A DNA stretch of 64,000 bases from SAR92 clade bacterium H231 (GTDB lineage Bacteria > Pseudomonadota > Gammaproteobacteria > Pseudomonadales > Porticoccaceae): contig JAOALC010000003.1 in the NCBI GenBank assembly GCA_025153775.1, positions 587,777 through 651,776 on the forward strand, given 5' to 3'. A program made the translations under genes and the position numbers. This document shows, one piece after another, positions 23,131 through 31,489 of the stretch; position 1 is the stretch's first letter; the number at the start of each line of letters is the position of its first letter. The notes below the pieces were generated by a model that saw only the letters and a list, made by a program, of their open reading frames with translations, had not been told where the DNA came from and did not search any database.

Positions 23131-23751
23131 ATGTTTAAGAAAAAAGATATCGCTATTGCGGTCGCATTAGCTATGGCAGTGTCGCAGCCGGTCCTAGGTC
23201 AAGCTGAGGCAGCGCCTGAATCAGGTTCAGCTAGTGGTTCCAGTGCTCCCGCGTCGTCTGGCTCTACAGCTTCTGGCTCTACAGCTTCTGGCTCTGCAGC
23301 TTCTGGCTCTGCCGCAGCTGGATCCGCAGGTGCAGCAGGTACAGGCGCAGCTGCTGCAGGTGCCGCAGCAGCTGGAACAATTGCTGGTGTTTCGATTGCA
23401 ACCGCCATTGCTGTAGGTGTTGTGGGAGCGGCTGTAATAGCCGACGCCGTCGATAATAATGATTCGCCAACGCCAACGCCAACGCCAACGCCAACGCCAA
23501 CGCCAACGCCAACGCCAACGCCTACGCCAACGCCAACGCCAACGCCAACGCCAACGCCAACGCCTACGCCAACGCCAACGCCTACCACAGGGACTACAGG
23601 GACTACAGGGACTACAGGTACTACAGGTACTACAGGTACTACAGGTACTACAGGTACTACAGGTACTACAGGTACTACAGGTACTACAGGTACTACAGGT
23701 ACTACAGGTACTACAGGTACTACAGCAACATCTGGAACTACATCCACCTAA
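23131..23751 (+). CDS. Thr/Pro-rich repeat protein, GfcA/YjbE-like
   Basis: ATG 23131 begins about 206 residues with a signal sequence (F-K-K-K-D-I-A-I-A-V-A-L-A then V-L-G-Q-A). A Ser-Gly-Ala segment comes next, then an Ala/Gly-rich hydrophobic stretch that could span the membrane (near G-V-S-I-A-T-A-I-A-V-G). The tail is wholly repetitive: Thr-Pro dipeptides, then Thr-Thr-Gly triplets. An upstream frame start at 23089 would precede the signal and is less likely. The pattern (signal, hydrophobic Ala/Gly helix, Thr-rich tail, directly before YjbH and YjbF) matches the small Thr-rich GfcA/YjbE protein of group 4 capsule operons by position and composition rather than by alignment. Repeat number should vary between strains. 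Confidence 0.7.
   Translation: MFKKKDIAIAVALAMAVSQPVLGQAEAAPESGSASGSSAPASSGSTASGSTASGSAASGSAAAGSAGAAGTGAAAAGAAAAGTIAGVSIATAIAVGVVGAAVIADAVDNNDSPTPTPTPTPTPTPTPTPTPTPTPTPTPTPTPTPTPTPTPTTGTTGTTGTTGTTGTTGTTGTTGTTGTTGTTGTTGTTGTTGTTGTTATSGTTST
23467..23586 (+). repeat. Hexamer tandem array CCAACG, 20 units, coding for Pro-Thr
   Basis: Twenty in-frame 6-bp units, mostly CCAACG with a few CCTACG and a last CCTACC, encode alternating Pro and Thr. The near-identity of codons points to slippage rather than selection on protein alone. Because six is a multiple of three, length changes keep the frame. Confidence 0.95.
23587..23721 (+). repeat. 9-bp tandem array ACAGGTACT, 15 units, coding for Thr-Gly-Thr
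   Basis: Fifteen in-frame copies of ACA-GG(G/T)-ACT follow the hexamer array directly: three with GGG, then twelve with GGT. They encode Thr-Gly-Thr. The block of identical third positions shows recent expansion. Confidence 0.95.
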
Positions 23752-23781
23752 GCATCACGCTTGAGTGGAATGTTGTTTTAC

Positions 23782-23812
23782 AAGGGGTGACTGCGGTCGC
23801 CCCTTTTATTTT
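23782..23812 (+). terminator. Intrinsic terminator between the GfcA-like gene and yjbH
   Basis: AAGGGGTGAC, loop TGCG, and GTCGCCCCTT form a 10-bp stem with one G-T pair, followed by TTATTTT. It lies 30 bp after the GfcA-like stop and 25 bp before yjbH, so it should limit transcription into the export genes unless read through. Confidence 0.85.
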
Positions 23813-23836
23813 GGGGATATCGAGTAACCTGGGTTG

Positions 23837-25894
23837 ATGAGAAGTAGATTAACAGCGCCGATTCTATGGTTTAGTCTATTGCTTTGCTCAAGCTTGCAAG
23901 CTTCGGACTACGGCACCACCGGTTTAATTGATATTCCAACTGCCAGGATGGCTTCGGACGGCGTTCTAACCGCTACTGCAGCTATCCAGTCCAGCACCAA
24001 TGCTTATTCAGTGACTTACCAAGTTTTGCCCAGGCTGGAGGGAACCTTCCGTTATACTGGGTTCAATGATTTTTTCCACTACGATCGAAACTATGAGGCA
24101 AAGCTTTTGCTTTTGAGGGAGCAGGACCTGGCCCCTCAGATTGCGATTGGAATTCGAGATATGGTGGGCACGGGAATATTTGGCTCAGAATATTTGGTCG
24201 CCTCCAAGCAAATTGGAAGCTTTGATATAACCTTGGGAATGGGTTGGGGGCGTTTGGCGGGAGATGGTCTGTTTTCTAATCCGCTTACCTCAATTTCTGA
24301 CTCTTTTGAGGTCAGAGACACTGATTTCGGAAAGGGAGGAGAGTTATCTTCCGGAGCATTTTTTAGTGGTAGTGAGGTAGGCTTATTTGGCGGTGTTAAC
24401 TACCAGCTCGAGCACTTACCTCTGGCGGTGCAGCTGGAATATAACCCTGACCAGTACAGCTGGGAAAAGAGCAACGCCAGTGCATTTCGAATCAAGAGTC
24501 CTTGGAGTGCCGCAGTCAGCTGGGAGGCGATGCCAGGTATTAAGCTATCTCTCTCTCATCAGCATGGTCAGGAGTGGGGATTTAGTATTGCAGCTGCGCT
24601 AGATTCAAAGGCTGCCCCGGCCCGTAGGCCAATTAGGCCAATCAAATCTAGTGCAGACTTCGCGCCCGAAGATTTGCCGCCTATGCTTAACAAGGCCAGC
24701 TGGTACGATATGCTGCTCTATGATGTTGAGCGCTCGGGCTTGGTTCTTGTAGAGGCTACCATTGATCCAAATGGCCAAATGGCGACCCTGGTTATGGGGA
24801 ATAAGGAATATCCCATCTGGGCTGATGCCATTGCTCGCATGACAACCCTCGCAGACCTGCACCTGCCCCCAGAAGTTAGATCCATGCGCTTTGTGCTGGA
24901 GGAAGAGGGACATCAGGTGTTTACTGCGCCGGCCTACAGGCCGTCCCGTCAGACAATAAGCCGATCTCAGTATCAGCAGAGGGATTTTGATCTTTTAAGG
25001 GCTAACCCACCGCATCCACCCCAGTATCGCACCGGCTTTGATCAGAAAAAGCTGTTTATCGATGTAGGGTTATCCAACCGCCTGCAGCTATTTGACCCGG
25101 ATGATCCAGCCCGTTATCAGCTCTATGGCAAGCTCGGAATCAGTGCTGCGCTGCCAAAAAACTGGTCGCTCCGCGGTGAGTATGCCATTGATATAGTTAG
25201 CACCTTTGAGGAAAGTACTAGAGCATCAGATTCCATTCTGCCCCATGTGCGCTCTGATATTGTCCAATATTTGCAGCAAGGTGCCACTGGTCTTGAGTCG
25301 CTCTATCTGGACAAGCGAGGAACACTGGTCCCGCAACTACATTATCGGGTGTTTGGTGGCATTTTGGAGCAAATGTACAGTGGAGCCGGTGGTGAAATGC
25401 TGTATCAGCCCCATAAATCGCGACTGGCGTTTGGGTTGAGTGGCAGTTGGGTACAGCAGCGGGGTTATGAGCGTAATCTAGATCTTTTGGATTACAAAAC
25501 CACCACTGCCTTTGCCAGTGCCTACTGGGCGTCACCATTCTATAATTTGGACTTTGCCGTTCATGCCGGTCGTTACCTCGCTAAAGATGTTGGTGCCACA
25601 TTGGAGGCCAGGCGAACCTTTGCCAATGGTTGGATGGTAGGCCTGTGGGCGACCATCACTGATGTGCCGTTTGATGATTTTGGCGAGGGCAGCTTTGATA
25701 AAGGAATGTTTTTTAAAATTCCACTGGATGGCGTTCTTGGCGGCAGTGGTAGAGCTAATTACAGTATGAGAGTAAGGCCTATTCAAAGAGATGGTGGCGC
25801 CAGGCTTGAGGACCTTAGTGGTAATATTTGGTGGGATTTGCGGGGTGTTGGCTATGACGCCTTGCAGGAACATAAAGATAGAGCGGTGCCATGA
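23837..25894 (+). CDS. yjbH: YjbH/GfcD-family outer-membrane polysaccharide protein
   Basis: The protein has about 685 residues from ATG 23837 (TTG just before it is a worse start). A signal peptide ends near L-Q-A-S-D. The mature start, Y-G-T-T-G-L-I-D-I-P-T-A-R-M, is the hallmark of YjbH/GfcD. Many alternating beta strands indicate an outer-membrane beta barrel, apparently in two blocks separated by a soluble part around residues 270-370. The family acts in export or assembly of group 4 capsule and related exopolysaccharide. The stop overlaps the start of the YjbF-like gene (ATGA), showing translational coupling. The terminator upstream separates it from the Thr-rich protein gene. Confidence 0.85.
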   Translation: MRSRLTAPILWFSLLLCSSLQASDYGTTGLIDIPTARMASDGVLTATAAIQSSTNAYSVTYQVLPRLEGTFRYTGFNDFFHYDRNYEAKLLLLREQDLAPQIAIGIRDMVGTGIFGSEYLVASKQIGSFDITLGMGWGRLAGDGLFSNPLTSISDSFEVRDTDFGKGGELSSGAFFSGSEVGLFGGVNYQLEHLPLAVQLEYNPDQYSWEKSNASAFRIKSPWSAAVSWEAMPGIKLSLSHQHGQEWGFSIAAALDSKAAPARRPIRPIKSSADFAPEDLPPMLNKASWYDMLLYDVERSGLVLVEATIDPNGQMATLVMGNKEYPIWADAIARMTTLADLHLPPEVRSMRFVLEEEGHQVFTAPAYRPSRQTISRSQYQQRDFDLLRANPPHPPQYRTGFDQKKLFIDVGLSNRLQLFDPDDPARYQLYGKLGISAALPKNWSLRGEYAIDIVSTFEESTRASDSILPHVRSDIVQYLQQGATGLESLYLDKRGTLVPQLHYRVFGGILEQMYSGAGGEMLYQPHKSRLAFGLSGSWVQQRGYERNLDLLDYKTTTAFASAYWASPFYNLDFAVHAGRYLAKDVGATLEARRTFANGWMVGLWATITDVPFDDFGEGSFDKGMFFKIPLDGVLGGSGRANYSMRVRPIQRDGGARLEDLSGNIWWDLRGVGYDALQEHKDRAVP

Positions 25895-26412
25895 TAATGT
25901 CTAAACGCTTCTGGTGGGTTTTGTTGGTTTCGACTATTTTAGCTGGCTGCTCAATCCAGTCTAGCCAATTAAATGCTGTTATGGGGCTTTTTAATAAATC
26001 TGAGGTCCCGTTTGACAGCAACAGCTGGGTTGTTGAGTACGGTGATTATAGTGCTACTGTCTATCCTGTAGCAGTTGATAGGGGCACGGTTTTTTCTAAT
26101 CAGCTCGGAGACGTTATTTTCTTTGATGGGTGGACTGTGCGTGAGGTAACTGGTTTAGGCCACCGCTTAAAGCTGGGAATTACTAATGATGGCGCGTCTC
26201 GCCGCTATCTGTATGGCAGCAGATTTGTTGCCCAGCACCAATGTGATAAATGGCAGTCCGAGCAACAATCTGGCATGATCCGCTTCAGCGAATTTTGTTG
26301 GGGTCAAAGTCAATATACCAATACAATTCAGGTGGATGCTGAAGGCCGCATCAGCCTGATTATGCAAAATATTGATGGCAGTGGCCTGTACCTAAGTTTA
26401 CGTAAAAAATAA
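25891..26412 (+). CDS. YjbF/GfcB-like lipoprotein
   Basis: The 173-residue protein starts at ATG 25891 (or 25897) with a lipoprotein signal ending L-A-G-C-S. The mature part is beta-rich, with Y-G-D-Y-S-A-T-V-Y-P and a C-terminal I-D-G-S-G-L-Y-L-S-L-R. Length, lipobox and position next to YjbH and an SLBB exporter fit the GfcB/YjbF lipoprotein family (PF11102), though similarity was judged by eye only. It would sit at the inner leaflet of the outer membrane and help polysaccharide secretion. It is coupled to yjbH by a 4-bp overlap and followed 22 bp later by the second SLBB exporter. Confidence 0.65.
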   Translation: MIMSKRFWWVLLVSTILAGCSIQSSQLNAVMGLFNKSEVPFDSNSWVVEYGDYSATVYPVAVDRGTVFSNQLGDVIFFDGWTVREVTGLGHRLKLGITNDGASRRYLYGSRFVAQHQCDKWQSEQQSGMIRFSEFCWGQSQYTNTIQVDAEGRISLIMQNIDGSGLYLSLRKK

Positions 26413-26434
26413 AACAACAATCTGAGATTTATTT

Positions 26435-28987
26435 ATGCATTTAAGAATAACCCGTCTACTCTGGCCAGCTGCTTTGCTGGTTTCTTCTATCTCTCTGTCA
26501 GGTATGCTATCTGCTCAAGATCTTTCCGAAGCCAAGGCTATTTGTAAGGATTTAAGTGCGGATAATCGAGCTATGGCTAAGGCTGCTGGATATGATCTTG
26601 ACGGGTTATGCCGTAGTCTCAATAAAAGGTCATCCATAGGCGATAAGGACTCAGAGGAGATGGCTCCAGCTAAGTCGCGCCGGACAGTCTCTTCCCGTGA
26701 TGCAAAATTTCCTCGCGACATGGACGAAGATCGTCTTGACGACTTTGAATCTCGCGACTCGCTCGATTTAGAGATGGAAGAGTTGCGAGAGATGGAAGAA
26801 ATGGAAGAAATGGAAGAGCTCAAACCTTTCGGGTATGACTTATTTGCCAATGTTCCCAATACTTTTGCATCCACAGCTAATATTCCGGTTTCCTCTGACT
26901 ATCTATTGGGGCCAGGTGATGGGCTAGAGATTTTCTTTTACGGTAAGTTAAATCAATCTTTTAGCGTAGAGATAAATCGCGATGGGCAGGTAGATTTTCC
27001 AGAGCTTGGCCCAGTTGTGCTCGCGGGTTTGACCTTTGGTGAGGCCAAAGAACTGCTGCGTTCACTGGTATCTTCAAAGATTATTGGTACCCAGATCAAT
27101 ATCAGCATGGGCGCACTCCGTTCTATTCAGGTATTTGTGCTGGGCGAAGCCTATAAGCCCGGTGCCTATATGGTGTCGTCTCTTGCAACCATTACTCACG
27201 CACTAATGAGCAGCGGTGGAGTCAGCGATATCGCATCGCTGCGCAATATTCAGCTCAAGCGGGCAGGCAAAACCATTGCAACTTTAGACCTTTATGAATT
27301 ACTGCTCTCTGGCGATACAGGGGGCGATGTTCGGTTGCAGTCCTCTGATGTTATCTTTATTCCGCCCGTTGGGGATCTTGTGTCGATTGAGGGTGAGGTA
27401 TTAAGGCCGGCAATCTATGAGCTTAAAGGAAAAGCTACGGCTGGGGATTTGTTGCAACTTGCCGGCGGGCTGAGTTCAAAGGCCTTTCGTCAATCAGCCA
27501 AAATTGTTCGTATTAATAGTAATGGCTTTATGACCGTGGTTGATTTAGATCTATCCAAGGCCTCCGACAGGGCAGTAGGCCTGATGGCCGGGGACTCAGT
27601 GGAAATCTTTGCTGTCACCGACCAGAAAAAGGATATTGTTTCTTTAGAGGGCTTTGTTAATCATCCTGGTGATTTTGCCTGGCGCCCAGGAATGCGAGTG
27701 TCCGATATTGTTGGCTCCGTTGATCAATTTCCAACCGATGTCGATCTTGAGTTTGCTCTTATTGTGCGAGAGGTGGCTGATGGTTTGGGGCTAGAGGTCT
27801 ATAAGTTAGATATTAGAGCTGTACTTAGTGATCCCGATAGCCCAGCCAACAAAGAGTTATTGTCCAGAGATAAACTTTTGGTGTTCTCAGCCTTTGAAGA
27901 CAGGGAGGCAATACTAGCGCCCGTGCTGTCGAAGCTAAAGCGGCAGGCCAGACTGGGTGGCTCCGCTAAAGTGGTGGTAGCTAGAGGAGAGGTTCGATTT
28001 CCCGGAGATTATCCTCTAGTTGATGGTATGACAATGGCAGATCTAATTTCTGCGGCTGGAGGGCTTACTGAGGGGGCTTATATATATTCTTCAGAGATCT
28101 CCAGAACCGATTTTACGGATCCGGAAAGAGCGTCAACACTCACCATATCTGCCGCCTTAGGCTCTGAATCCGGGGCGGATTTTGAGCTTAAGCCTCTAGA
28201 CAGTGCATTGTTCAAAACAGTTCCTGAATATAGAGATCAGTCAATAGTGAGCCTTACCGGTGAGGTAAAGTTCCCCGGTGAATACCCCTTTGCTCGAGGT
28301 GAGACCTTGACCTCAGTGATTGCTCGCGCCGGTGGCTTTACTGACTTAGCTTTTAGCGCTGGAGCTATTTTTACCAGAGAGGCATTAAAAACCAGAGAGC
28401 AGCAGGAACTGGAGCGTCTTGAAGAAAAGCTAACGGAAGAAATGGAAGCTGAACAGCTGCGCACAGCTAATGGGGATTTAAAGCTAGATCCTGAGGCAGA
28501 TAGGCTTCGCCAGGAGGCTCTAGATAAGCTGAGTACTGCCGAGGCGATCGGGCGACTCGTAATTCCATTGCAAAATATAGTAGACGGCATTGCCGATGAT
28601 TTGGTACTTGAAGATGGTGATGCTTTAATAATACCGGGCTACCGCCAGGAAGTCTCGATTGTTGGTGAGGTCCAGCAGCCTACCTCCTATTTGTATGGCC
28701 GCGGATTATCTGTACAGGACTACATTGATCGCAGTGGCGGCGTGCGCAAGACTGCTGATGAAAAAGGTATTTACCTAGTTAAGGCCAGCGGTCAGGTTAT
28801 TATGCCGAAGAGAGCGCTATTCCGCTTTGGTAGCAAGAATGCGGTTGTTGAACCCGGGGATACCATTGTTGTTCCTCTGGATACAGATGATAAAAAGCTA
28901 AGTGGCATCTCTTTGTTAACTGAGGTCAGCCAAATTATCTATCAGCTGTCTCTTGGCGCTGCAGCTATTAACTCCCTTAATCCGTAA
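26435..28987 (+). CDS. Giant Wza-like polysaccharide export protein with SLBB repeats (copy 2)
   Basis: The 850-residue protein has a signal peptide ending near L-S-A-Q-D. It shares the Cys motif (E-A-K-A-I-C and A-A-G-Y-D-L-D-G-L-C-R-S), export domain (S-S-D-Y-L-L-G-P-G-D), about six SLBB units and the C-terminal helix (E-V-S-Q-I-I-Y-Q-L-S-L-G-A-A-A-I) with copy 1 at 14138. The linker before the export domain differs: it is rich in Glu, Met, Asp and Arg, with repeated E-E-M (about 107-130). A Glu/Arg-rich coiled stretch lies near 640-690 in both copies. In E. coli GfcE/Wza closes the gfc operon, and here copy 2 plays that positional role after the YjbF-like gene. The two copies may serve different polymers or form a mixed pore. 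Confidence 0.9.
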   Translation: MHLRITRLLWPAALLVSSISLSGMLSAQDLSEAKAICKDLSADNRAMAKAAGYDLDGLCRSLNKRSSIGDKDSEEMAPAKSRRTVSSRDAKFPRDMDEDRLDDFESRDSLDLEMEELREMEEMEEMEELKPFGYDLFANVPNTFASTANIPVSSDYLLGPGDGLEIFFYGKLNQSFSVEINRDGQVDFPELGPVVLAGLTFGEAKELLRSLVSSKIIGTQINISMGALRSIQVFVLGEAYKPGAYMVSSLATITHALMSSGGVSDIASLRNIQLKRAGKTIATLDLYELLLSGDTGGDVRLQSSDVIFIPPVGDLVSIEGEVLRPAIYELKGKATAGDLLQLAGGLSSKAFRQSAKIVRINSNGFMTVVDLDLSKASDRAVGLMAGDSVEIFAVTDQKKDIVSLEGFVNHPGDFAWRPGMRVSDIVGSVDQFPTDVDLEFALIVREVADGLGLEVYKLDIRAVLSDPDSPANKELLSRDKLLVFSAFEDREAILAPVLSKLKRQARLGGSAKVVVARGEVRFPGDYPLVDGMTMADLISAAGGLTEGAYIYSSEISRTDFTDPERASTLTISAALGSESGADFELKPLDSALFKTVPEYRDQSIVSLTGEVKFPGEYPFARGETLTSVIARAGGFTDLAFSAGAIFTREALKTREQQELERLEEKLTEEMEAEQLRTANGDLKLDPEADRLRQEALDKLSTAEAIGRLVIPLQNIVDGIADDLVLEDGDALIIPGYRQEVSIVGEVQQPTSYLYGRGLSVQDYIDRSGGVRKTADEKGIYLVKASGQVIMPKRALFRFGSKNAVVEPGDTIVVPLDTDDKKLSGISLLTEVSQIIYQLSLGAAAINSLNP

Positions 28988-29050
28988 TGGGTGTTAGGGT
29001 CATGGGTTACTCAAGGATATAAGAGAAGAAATTAACAGAAGGAAATAATT

Positions 29051-29992
29051 GTGCAAAACGAATTAAATTCAACTGATCAATATGATGATGAGATTGACCT
29101 TAGAGAGCTTTTTTCGGTGCTCTGGGATGGCAAAAAACTTATTGTTGGTATTACTGCAGTTTTTGCGTTGGTGGCTGTTTTCTACGCGCTTTCCATACCT
29201 AACCAGTATCGCGCCACCGCGCTGGTATCGCCTGCTGAGGGTAGTGGCGGAGGTCTGTCCGGTGCTCTGGGGCAGCTGGGTGGTTTGGCCTCTCTGGCTG
29301 GCGTAAGCATAGGGGGTGGAGAGAGCAGTGAAGCCCAAGTTGCTCAAGAAATTATGCGCTCTAGGGGGTTTATTGAAGAGTTTATTAGTGAAAACAATAT
29401 AGATGTTGAAGTTTTTGCTGCTCAAGGCTGGGATAGGGGTAGCAATCAGCTTGATATTGACAGCGACCTCTATGATGCTGGCTCGTCCCAGTGGGTGCGA
29501 GATGCGCCTGCAGGCAAAACAGTTGAGCCCACCGGTTGGGAGCTTTATAAAGGCTTTTCAGAAATGTTTTCAGTATCTGAAGATAAAAAGACGGGGATGA
29601 TTTCCATTTCGGTGGAGTACTTTTCACCCGAAATTGCAAAACAATGGGTTGATCAGCTGATTATTGGAATCAATCAGCATATGCAAAGCCGCAAGCTAGA
29701 TAAGGTCAATATCAATATTCAGTATCTTGAAGCCCAGATTCAGAAAACCTCAATCGCTGAAATGAGAGAAGTGTTCTACACCATTATCGAAGAGCAGATA
29801 AAAAGCAAAATGCTAGCAGAGGCCAGCCCAGAATATGCCTTTGTGACCGTAAGCCCCGCTATGGTGCCTGAGGAGAAGTCTCAGCCCAAAAGAGCGCTGA
29901 TTTGTATCCTAGGGACCCTGTTAGGTGGCATGTTAGCCGTATTATTGGTCTTGGTTCGGCACTATGCTTTTAATGGTAATGATAGCAAATAA
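29051..29992 (+). CDS. wzz: Wzz-family polysaccharide chain-length determinant
   Basis: The 313-residue inner-membrane protein has an N-terminal D-L-R-E-L-F-S-V-L-W-D-G-K motif and a first membrane helix at about 33-52. A periplasmic domain with a Gly/Ser-rich stretch (G-G-G-L-S-G-A-L-G-Q-L-G-G-L) follows, and a second helix lies near 285-303 after the Pro-rich V-P-E-E-K-S-Q-P-K-R motif. No cytosolic tyrosine-kinase domain follows, so it is a Wzz-type rather than a Wzc-type copolymerase. GTG 29051 has AGAAGGA 8 bp upstream. It sets polymer length together with Wzy (47788-49122). Confidence 0.9.
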   Translation: MQNELNSTDQYDDEIDLRELFSVLWDGKKLIVGITAVFALVAVFYALSIPNQYRATALVSPAEGSGGGLSGALGQLGGLASLAGVSIGGGESSEAQVAQEIMRSRGFIEEFISENNIDVEVFAAQGWDRGSNQLDIDSDLYDAGSSQWVRDAPAGKTVEPTGWELYKGFSEMFSVSEDKKTGMISISVEYFSPEIAKQWVDQLIIGINQHMQSRKLDKVNINIQYLEAQIQKTSIAEMREVFYTIIEEQIKSKMLAEASPEYAFVTVSPAMVPEEKSQPKRALICILGTLLGGMLAVLLVLVRHYAFNGNDSK

Positions 29993-30046
29993 TATGATTT
30001 AAGCGCCTAACCTAGGCAGCTAGGCTTAATATTTTTGAGGTAAATT

Positions 30047-31165
30047 TTGGCAAATTTGGTTTTAAGGGAAAGGGAGTTGCGACGGCTATTGCTGCTTATA
30101 TTGAGCACTGGCTATCTGTTTGGCCTAGCGGGATTAGCTGTCTTGATATGCATGGAGTGGATTACTCGCGGCCGCTATGCTCAGGATTCTGCCAGCAAGC
30201 ATGGCATTGGGCACGAGAACTCGTCCCGTTTGGGCGGCGCTGTGATAATGGTTGCGGCTCTTATTGGTATAACCACCTCTCAGCTGTTTCAGTTTAGCGC
30301 ATTGGGGCTGGATACCTATCTGTGGAGCTGGGTAGCCATTATTCTCTGCGGTCTATTGGGTTTGGTTGAAGACTTTAAAAATAATTTACTCAGCCCCAGG
30401 TTTCGGCTAGTTTGCCTCACGGCTATTTTCGTTGTTCTGTTTACCGCCTGGCCCTGGCTAATCCCCGTTGAGCTTGGGGTGCCTATTCTATCCAGCCTGA
30501 TGGCTCTGCCTGTAATAGGTTTGCTTTTAGCTGTGTTAGTGTGCGTCGGATTTATAAACGCTGTCAATATGGCGGATGGGGCCAATGGGCTTATGTCGGG
30601 GATAGCCTTTGTGGCTTTTACTCTTTTTGCCGGCATTGCCGGCGCCGACGCTTGGGTCTGGGGCATTGTTAGCTATATTGTCGGTGTCTTTTTGATTTTC
30701 AATGTGGTTTCTGGGCGGCTTTTTTTGGGCGACTGTGGCGCCTATGCATTGGGTTCCTTGATGGTGATAGGCTCCTTTAGTTTGGTCAATAAGGGCCTGG
30801 TATCTCCCGCATTTTTGGCCGTGTTGTTCGCCTATCCCTGTTTGGAGTTGTTGATTAGCCTTATTCGACGCACTGTCGGTGGTCAGTCCGCCCTCTTGCC
30901 GGACAATGACCACTTTCACAATCGCTTGCACTATTTCGTTACCCTCCGTGTAACTTCTCCGGTTATAGCCAATTCGGGCACAGGTTTGCTTATTGTGCTA
31001 ATGACCTCAGGCGTTGCCTTTGCTGGACATTACTTTGAGCTTCTTTTGGCGACTGATGGTCAATGGGGCTATGTTTTCTTGGTGATTGCATGCTTGCAGC
31101 TGATTCTATACTGGGCCCTAGGGTTAGTGGATAAGCGAGTGAGTCAGTATGTTGTGGGGGCTTAG
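30047..31165 (+). CDS. WecA-like undecaprenyl-phosphate sugar-1-phosphate transferase
   Basis: The 372-residue multispanning protein belongs to glycosyltransferase family 4 (MraY/WecA/TagO). Motifs include H-E-N-S-S-R-L-G-G, N-A-V-N-M-A-D-G-A-N-G-L, F-L-G-D-C-G-A-Y-A-L-G-S and N-D-H-F-H-N-R-L-H, in the family order. It would start the repeat unit by moving a HexNAc-1-phosphate from UDP to undecaprenyl phosphate on the cytoplasmic side. The start is TTG 30047 with GAGG 6 bp upstream. It is the last gene before the 324-bp gap that contains the promoter and ops site. Confidence 0.88.
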   Translation: MANLVLRERELRRLLLLILSTGYLFGLAGLAVLICMEWITRGRYAQDSASKHGIGHENSSRLGGAVIMVAALIGITTSQLFQFSALGLDTYLWSWVAIILCGLLGLVEDFKNNLLSPRFRLVCLTAIFVVLFTAWPWLIPVELGVPILSSLMALPVIGLLLAVLVCVGFINAVNMADGANGLMSGIAFVAFTLFAGIAGADAWVWGIVSYIVGVFLIFNVVSGRLFLGDCGAYALGSLMVIGSFSLVNKGLVSPAFLAVLFAYPCLELLISLIRRTVGGQSALLPDNDHFHNRLHYFVTLRVTSPVIANSGTGLLIVLMTSGVAFAGHYFELLLATDGQWGYVFLVIACLQLILYWALGLVDKRVSQYVVGA

Positions 31166-31383
31166 CCCTGCCGTTTGAGCTTTGATTCTACAGCACCATT
31201 CTAGGTGTGCCGCAGCCGAGTTTGCTCTGGTCTTTTTAGGGTCAAGGGCCACTATTTTAGTGATTACGACCCTAGGGCGGAAATAGTGATTGCTGGTCTG
31301 AGACTGCATTAACTTTTTGTACCATTTTTGTCATTTTAAATCCCTAAACTGTTACTCTCTTACGAATTTTATGGCAAAATGCA

Positions 31384-31389
31384 TATAAT
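31384..31389 (+). promoter_or_regulatory. Candidate promoter -10 box for the variable cluster
   Basis: TATAAT occurs here within an AT-rich stretch of the 324-bp gap 31166-31489. The -35 is weak (TTACGA at 18 bp spacing), suggesting an activated promoter. Transcription from about 31396 would give a leader of about 65 nt before the ops site. Apart from this promoter and the ops, I see no gene in the gap. Confidence 0.5.
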
Positions 31390-31459
31390 GTTCAGAGCAT
31401 GAACTAAGCGCTCTGGACGGAGGTTTAAACGGATTATGGATTCTTCCTTGTAAGGGTCC

Positions 31460-31472
31460 TGCGGTAGCCTGC
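31460..31472 (+). promoter_or_regulatory. ops element (RfaH recruitment site)
   Basis: TGCGGTAGCCTGC matches 11 of 13 bases of the E. coli ops sequence GGCGGTAGCGTGC. It keeps the GCGGTAGC core that forms the small hairpin read by RfaH. It lies in a transcribed leader, 18 bp before the first gene of the variable cluster and downstream of the -10 box at 31384. An rfaH gene is in the same locus at 13461-13976. Confidence 0.85.
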
Positions 31473-31489
31473 CCGAGAACTAACTATCT

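Noticed and set aside
23467..23721. CRISPR-like array
   Set aside because: Units are 6 and 9 bp, contiguous and in frame, with no spacers; a coding minisatellite explains them. No CRISPR array or cas gene was seen in the window.
23199..23747. Long minus-strand frame rich in Val-Gly and Val-Val-Pro
   Set aside because: It is the complement of the Thr-Pro and Thr-Gly-Thr repeats and has no ribosome site or family features.
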